From positions 16,304,115 to 16,368,114 of the forward strand of contig NC_087180.1 in NCBI RefSeq assembly GCF_035594125.1: a stretch of 64,000 bases of DNA, written 5' to 3'. The DNA is from Scylla paramamosain (taxonomy: Eukaryota; Arthropoda; Malacostraca; Decapoda; Portunidae). The notes under the pieces were generated by a model. The model saw nothing but the letters and a program-made list of their open reading frames with translations, was not told where the DNA came from and did no database searches. Each line of letters starts with the position of its first letter. The stretch's first letter is position 1. Shown piece by piece: positions 58,560 through 64,000 of this stretch. The translations under genes and the position numbers were made by a program.

Positions 58560-58568
58560 AGGGAGAAG
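58505..58568. repeat. (GA)n ending in (GGGAGA)n
   Basis: GA to 58549, then gagaggga units. Confidence 0.93.
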
Positions 58569-58654
58569 GGATGAGAGGTAATGCTTGGGAGATTTCCTGG
58601 GAAAACGTGAAGTGCTTGGCTTCTCCGTTTAATGAGAAAGCTTACGTTGTTGGC

Positions 58655-58671
58655 AATAGTAATAGTAGTAA

Positions 58672-58705
<34 letters not shown>

Positions 58706-58752
58706 GATAATGGTAGTGGTGGTAGTAGTAGTTGGTAGTAATAGTATTAGTG

Positions 58753-58793
<41 letters not shown>

Positions 58794-58875
58794 GGTGGTG
58801 GTGGTGGTGGTGGTGGTTGTAGTAATAGCACTAATAGTAGTAGTAGTAGTGGTGGTGGTGGTGGTGGTGGTGGTT

Positions 58876-58915
<40 letters not shown>

Positions 58916-58943
58916 GAGCAGCAGCACAAGCAACAACAAAAGT

Positions 58944-59000
<57 letters not shown>
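58655..59000. repeat. Mosaic trinucleotide array (GTA, GGT, AGT, AAC)
   Basis: Successive blocks of GTA/AGT and GGT triplets alternate in one register to about 58915, pass through AGCAGCAC, and become (AAC)n at 58930-59000. Poly-Val, Ser, Gly, Cys, Thr and Asn pseudo-frames up to 204 codons arise on both strands. Confidence 0.95.
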
Positions 59001-59001
<1 letters not shown>

Positions 59002-60714
59002 GCAACACAAAAAAAGAAAAAAAAACAAGAAGGCAATCCAAAAAGAAAAGGAAGAAGAATAAGTGGAGGAATAGAAAAAAAAGTAAAAAAAAAAGAAGAA
59101 ACGAAATAAGACAAGAAGAAAGGGAAGGAGAATAGGAGGAAAAATAAGAAGAATAATGAGACGTGTGTGTTATTTACCTCAATTATTCATGTTGCTATTT
59201 TCTCTCCCAGCGGCGTATCTTGCTTCCTATTATTCCGTATTCAGGCATTTTATCTAAACATCTTTCCGCCTTCATTCCTCTAACTCCACCAGCAACCTAT
59301 GTTTTTCTCATTATTTTATCATTGTTACTAATGTTATCACTTATCCTTTATTCTGCTGAGACATTAAGATGATAAGAGGAATGTGATGCAGAAGATACTT
59401 GGATTTTTGTTTTGTTTTGTTTTTGTTTTATGTGTCTATGTATATTTTGTCTTATTTATGTCTTCTTTTTCTTTTATTGTTGCACGTTATTGCAGTGTCT
59501 TTTCTTTTTTAATCTAGGTGGGAATTTTTTAAAAGCTTTCCCTCCATTCACTTATTCATTTGAGTTACATGCACATTTCTGCTTTTCGTTATTCACTTGT
59601 TTTTAGTAATAAGTAAACTCCTAACTTGTGTATTATTCTATTTCATTTCCAGTTGTCATGTACATTTCTGCCTTTCTTCCATTTTAGTTATCATCAGTTT
59701 TTATATAGCACGCAAACTCCTCACTACCTTTTATCTAGCTATCTATTTTTTCATACGCTTTTCAAGGCACACGCTGCAGTTGTCTGAAACGAGCACTGAC
59801 AGATGACAGTTTCGACTCTTTGCTCGCTCGGCTCCATCCGAATCAATTTTTCATTCGAACCGTGCGTGATTCACTGCCTGGTATACGATTCAGTTGATGA
59901 CGTGCTCGAGTTTGGCGCGATAAGGAAGAGGTGCTGGGATTTACTGCGGAAATACGGCTTTATATAGCTTACTGCATCCTTGAGCTATATTGTGAAGCTC
60001 CATCAGTGTCTCTCTCTCGTTTCCTTCTCCTCTGTCTTCATTCTTCTTACTTGCTTCTTTCGTGTTGGCCCAAACTTTGTCTTCCAGCCACATGTCTTCC
60101 AAAACAGTAATCGTTATCATCATTATGGGCGTCAGTCTCTCATTGCAATGCGGGACAAAGGGTTTCCTCCCAGTCTTGCCTAAAATAGTAAGCACCATTA
60201 GCTTGTCAGGTTAATTAATGTTCCTTTCACTTTCCTTTCCGTCATACTTAATTTTCCTTCCAATCTGTACTTTTTTTCTTTATGTTACGTATCTTAACTC
60301 CTTATCACTAAACATTTTTTTTCCCTCTAAACTCTGCCTTGTATTTCACTCCAAATCTCAGAAAACTTTAACCCTTTAACCCATCAACTACGTCAAACTT
60401 GTGGAACCTTGTAGAATATAATAATGGCGATGATAAAAGAGGTACCTATATTTCCAATCACCCAAAAATTCCAGGTAAAGTACGCGTGATCACCATTACC
60501 TTCCGGAGCTCGTTAACTTAAGAGAGGTCGTAAATAAGTAACGCAGGTCCGGCCCTCGAATTAAGTAAAGGTGATCTAGAGGGGTGGAAAGGCGCAGCGT
60601 AGGTAGGAAGTCTTAAGTAATCCCACCACCAGTAACTAAGGTTTGAGGAAGTGCGGGGGAGGGAGCTAAGACCACCTGGCTATTTATTATGATGCCTCCA
60701 GGGACTCCGAGGAA
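59001..60714. other. No gene recognised
   Basis: T-rich sequence at 59400-59760 gives Phe/Leu/Cys pseudo-frames. A TATATA box-like stretch near 59951 precedes a - strand frame of 85 codons (59941-60198) with no recognised domain. Confidence 0.45.
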
Positions 60715-60870
60715 GCTTGTGAAACCCGCAGGAAAGTGTGTGGAAGGCAAATACGAGCGAGAGGATGTTGATAAAAGAAAGATTTGGATTCGAAGAAGGA
60801 AGTGTTGAGTGAGAAACCCGAAAGGCAATGTGTGGAAAGCAAATATCGTGATGAGGTCAAGAGAAAGGAA
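60715..60870. repeat. Tandem duplication, 2 copies of about 95 bp
   Basis: gaaacccgcaggaaagtgtg, then tggaaggcaaatacg and gagaggatg, recurs as gaaacccgaaaggcaatgtg, tggaaagcaaatatcg and gatgaggtc. Confidence 0.65.
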
Positions 60871-61052
60871 AGCGGAAAAGGAAGTTCTCAGAATCTTTAA
60901 GAAAATGGATAAAAACAATTGACGTTCTGAGTATGTTAAGAGAGAGAAAGTAAAGAAGAAAATACTAAGACGTTTCGAAATCAAGAGAATGCTGGATCTT
61001 GAGAAACTGCTAACAGACTTGTGAATATATTTATACATTTATTTGGACATTA

Positions 61053-61128
61053 GTAAGAAATATACAGGGATGGTGAAAGAAGGCTGAGAAGTAAGAAATA
61101 TACAGGGATGGTGAAAGAAGGCTGAGAA
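61053..61128. repeat. Exact 38-bp tandem duplication
   Basis: The unit starting gtaagaaatatacagggatg at 61053 is repeated without change at 61091. This is the youngest non-microsatellite duplication I see in the window. Confidence 0.95.
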
Positions 61129-61234
61129 GAAAGAGGACTAAAGATAGAGATAGGAACAATGCCTGGGATACACGGGACAACCAGAAGGCAGCAGAAAAAG
61201 TTGAGGAGAGCCTTTATTCTTCAAGGGAATCATA

Positions 61235-61575
61235 GAGACTGGTAATGATAGCGATGGAATTCAGGTTCTGTATAATGAAAACCTTAGAAACCCCCAATAA
61301 TTAGATTTCAGGAATGGGAATAATTAATCTGAGAATTATACAAACTGATAATAATGACAGTGACCAAGGAATTCAGGTTAAATATAATGAAAACCCTAAA
61401 AACTTCCTCCCTCTTTGGATTTCAAGAATGGGACTAGTTAATCTGAGAATTATATGAATACAAACTGATAACAACGATGATAGTGAGGAAGGAATTCAGG
61501 TCCGTCCAATGAAAACCTCGAAAACTCCCTCCCTCTTTGGATTTCAGGAATGGGAACAGTTAATCTGAAGGATCC
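61235..61575. repeat. Tandem repeat, 3 copies of 112-123 bp
   Basis: ggaattcagg occurs at 61256, 61368 and 61491. Each is followed by an aatgaaaacc block, a tttggatttcaggaatggga block and gttaatctgagaattata. Confidence 0.9.
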
Positions 61576-61712
61576 GTTGCATCATGCCGGTAATGGTGCA
61601 ATGCGCGGCCTCACCTATGCACGTATAGAGAATGGAGTTGTAATGGTTATGGCTCGCTATTACATTAACCTTCTCTTAGCTGCATCTCATGAATGCCTGG
61701 ATGTATTAATAT

Positions 61713-61715
<3 letters not shown>

Positions 61716-61763
<48 letters not shown>

Positions 61764-61863
61764 CAAAGAGATATCGTAATTCTAACATGAAACACACGCT
61801 TGATATTAAATTTTCACACCTGCTGAGGGGAAAATAATATAAAATAAAAACTCTTACATATAT

Positions 61864-61936
<73 letters not shown>
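61716..61936. repeat. Two (CA)n arrays
   Basis: (CA)n 61716-61762 and 61869-61936, about 105 bp apart. Confidence 0.97.
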
Positions 61937-61938
<2 letters not shown>

Positions 61939-62589
61939 GGATTATTTTTGTAAACTATTTCACTCGGCACTAAATTGCATCTCATTAGCCGACGAATTAG
62001 CATTAGTGAGCAAGAAAACGTCTCGCTTTATGTAGAAATTCCACCAGAAAGGGGTCACGTAATTAATGGTGATCGCAGCTGTGGATAATTCCCGGCTGGA
62101 GAGTACTGGTGGGAACAGAACATGTGGAGGGAGGCAGAGGTGGAATTTTAGTCGAGTTTTGCCCCTCTTATGTGGTGGCGTTAGCGATGTGGACGCTGCA
62201 AGAGGCTCCGATGGTGAGAAGCTGCGACTTAAAGATGTGGGTAGAGTGGCGAGGGAGGCGGTAAGGTTTTCATAAGCTTGAATACAATGAAATTCAAGTC
62301 AGTATCATCGATCAGGGAGAAGCGAAACGCAACGGGAATACATCGGGAGAGTTTTCCAGCGATAGTGATGTCTGTTACCCCCGCGGGACTTGCTAACGAG
62401 ACTCTAGCAGTTGACGTGACACGCAAGAATCTCCTTCCTTCAGTCTTACCCCACTGGGACCAAAAATAGGAACGCCTTAATGACAAGAGTCCGGAGCGTC
62501 ATCTTTTTTTCTGGTACTCAATGCAAAATTACTGAAGGGAGTCGTAGCTGCGGTTATGAAAGGAAGTCGTGGTTTTTACGCGATTCTGT

Positions 62590-62745
62590 CGAGGCGGGCA
62601 AGGCTCTTCGTCACGTGCTTGCCGCCTCTCAACAGCCCCGAGCGATCTGGCGCCGCGGAGGGGACACAGGCAGGCTGGGCGGCGTGGCGGGAAAGGGGCG
62701 CGCCTATAAAGTGCCTCGAGTCCCTAACGAAGGATGCCGAAGAAA
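62590..62745 (+). promoter_or_regulatory. Candidate core promoter in a GC-rich stretch
   Basis: TATAAAG at 62705-62711 sits in a CpG-rich block, with CACGTG at 62612-62617 upstream and another cacgtg-type site near 62837. The base composition differs sharply from the AT-rich surroundings. No convincing coding exon follows, so this is only a candidate. Confidence 0.2.
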
Positions 62746-63960
62746 GATATGAGGCAGTAAGTTGGCCTCCCGTACGCCCACGACTGGAAGGAGAACGGAA
62801 GGAACTGAGGCGACTTCCTTCGATCTTTGTGTTCCTCACGTGACGCCCCAGAAACGCGTGGCCTTGAAAGTAGAGTAAGGCAGCGGTGTCGTGTCCCAGC
62901 TGTACTTAACCTCATGCACTCACACACACTCACTCATCTTGTAATCTCGAGTACTACGTGGCATTTCAAGGATTTGCGCACGCACTTGACACAAAGTTAC
63001 AGAATTAACGTGGTTTTTCTTTTTGTGGCGAATGATACAAGTTCCCCTCAGAAAATGTGTACGAATTTGAATGTAATGATATAAATCAGTGTCGATTTTA
63101 AACTGGGATACATGAGAGAGGAGGAAGAGGGAGAATAGAAGGAATAAGATGTTTATTGGATATCACTCAGGAAATACGTATGAATCTTAGTATAATAATA
63201 GAAATAAGTGTCACTTTCATCAACTCATACCTCAGGAGGACAAATTGGGAGCGATGAGTGAGGGGAAGAAGGACGAAGTGTAAGAACAGGAGGAAGAAAG
63301 GAGATGTTTCTTGATTACTTTCCCTCGTTTGTGTCTTTGTTTAACGTATTGACCAAGTTTAAGGGGAGAGCGAAGCGTGTTTTCTTAAGTCACCCTCCTT
63401 GATTAGATTCCGGAGGGCGTGTTGTGGTGGACGGGAAATGTAACTGCAGCTCATTGCACTTACAGGCTACAAGGTCCGCGCGTCAATAACTTTCCCTGAT
63501 CACATGTAATCTTACCGTCATATTTTTACTGTTCCCCAGGAGAACGTGAGCGAGGTGAGGCGTCGGCCGTTCCTGCTCCCCGCAAAGCCTGCAAAAATCA
63601 CGCTGGAATTTAATTTTTATCAGAGAAACCTTGTATTGTTTCACCGAGGGTCACTTTGTCGAGAAAAACATGTGTAGCGCTGACTATTTTAGTTTCCCAG
63701 ACTTGAAATATTCCTGTGCTTGCCTTGTCAGTCATGGTGTTTGCTTTAATATCAAGATGTATTGTTTTCCTCCACGTGCTTTGTGTTGCGTCACCAGCAG
63801 GACAAAGGCGCTAAGAATTCTGCCAATGGGTGGGTACGAGAATGTGTCCTCCAGCGTTTCTCCGCTTTCTTGCCTTCCTCTTCCTTTCTTTCAAAGTCTA
63901 CGTTAGGAAAAAAAATGAAGCGGTAATCAGGCGCACACACAAGACGGCGGGAGTGATGGA
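62746..63960. other. No gene recognised
   Basis: Mixed sequence holding one tandem duplication (63045-63235). Several frames of 60 to 95 codons show no domain pattern. Confidence 0.45.
63045..63235. repeat. Diverged tandem duplication, 2 copies of about 125 bp
   Basis: cctcagaaaatgtgtacgaa, ttgaatgtaatgatataaat and cagtgtcgatttt pair with ctcaggaaatacgtatgaat, cttagtataataatag and aagtgtcactttc. Confidence 0.6.
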
Positions 63961-63966
63961 AGGAGG

Positions 63967-63992
63967 GAGAGAGAGAGAGAGAGAGAGAGAGG
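63967..63992. repeat. (GA)n at window end
   Basis: Thirteen GA units just before the window ends. Confidence 0.9.
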
Positions 63993-64000
63993 GGAAAGGG

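Noticed and set aside
58427..59135. Frames of 125 to 204 codons with Val, Gly, Ser, Thr and Asn runs
   Set aside because: They arise from the trinucleotide mosaic and exist on both strands at once.
62278..62469. 63-codon frame downstream of the (CA)n arrays
   Set aside because: Normal composition but no domain pattern and weak splice context.

Overview
This window is nuclear DNA from an animal, most probably a decapod crustacean and perhaps a crab. The sequence shows four things that point there: about 38 pure (GA)n/(CT)n arrays of 40 to 120 bp plus many (CA)n, (TA)n and trinucleotide arrays; a degenerate field of the arthropod telomere motif TTAGG; truncated 3' ends of a non-LTR retrotransposon whose tail resembles elements I know from crab genomes; and one clear exon of an arthropod-type immunoglobulin receptor. 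There is no operon structure, no bacterial-style gene density, and I recognised no tRNA or rRNA. The species assignment is inference.

Protein-coding content is very low. The one convincing exon is at 53867-53999 (+). It encodes the first half of an Ig V-set domain resembling the sidestep family of axon-guidance receptors, with a good acceptor and donor and no partner exon seen downstream. A second, weaker candidate is a thrombospondin type-1-like cysteine motif at 35065-35175 (+). Everything else looks intronic or intergenic. Nearly all long open frames are translations of simple repeats (Leu-Ser, Arg-Glu, Thr-His, Val-Cys, Ile-Tyr).

The dominant structure, easily missed because the copies are diverged, is local tandem duplication. 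More than 25 clusters hold 2 to 10 copies of a locally private unit, mostly 70 to 175 bp. The best are at 6540-7445 (6 copies), 10870-11935 (about 7), 18085-19395 (9 to 10), 33930-34890 (4), 40090-41000, 45960-46430 (3), 47390-48215 (6), 49975-50620 (4), 54620-55070 (3) and 61235-61575 (3). Each cluster seems to have its own unit. In several clusters dinucleotide arrays lie inside the units and expand them, for example 10870-11935, 35459-35762 and 36931-37238.

Layout: 1-9000 holds microsatellites, a CAAGC minisatellite, a small element with inverted ends (6058-6332), a six-copy cluster and a long purine tract. 10-14.9 kb holds two clusters, a GGA tract, (ATT)n, (TA)n and a retrotransposon tail. 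14.4-17.4 kb is dense in paired (CT)n and (GA)n arrays. 17.4-17.95 kb is plain sequence with homeodomain/POU-like sites. 18-22.9 kb is almost continuous diverged tandem repeats. 23-39.9 kb mixes microsatellites and clusters with the TSP1-like motif. 40-42.1 kb is AT-rich repeats. 44.7-50.6 kb holds the TTAGG field and four clusters. 52-55.6 kb holds a 206-bp (TA)n array, the Ig exon and three antisense retrotransposon tails. 56-64 kb holds more arrays, a trinucleotide mosaic and a GC-richer TATA-containing stretch near 62.6 kb.

I found no new gene system. What deserves attention is the repeat architecture and the two candidate exons.
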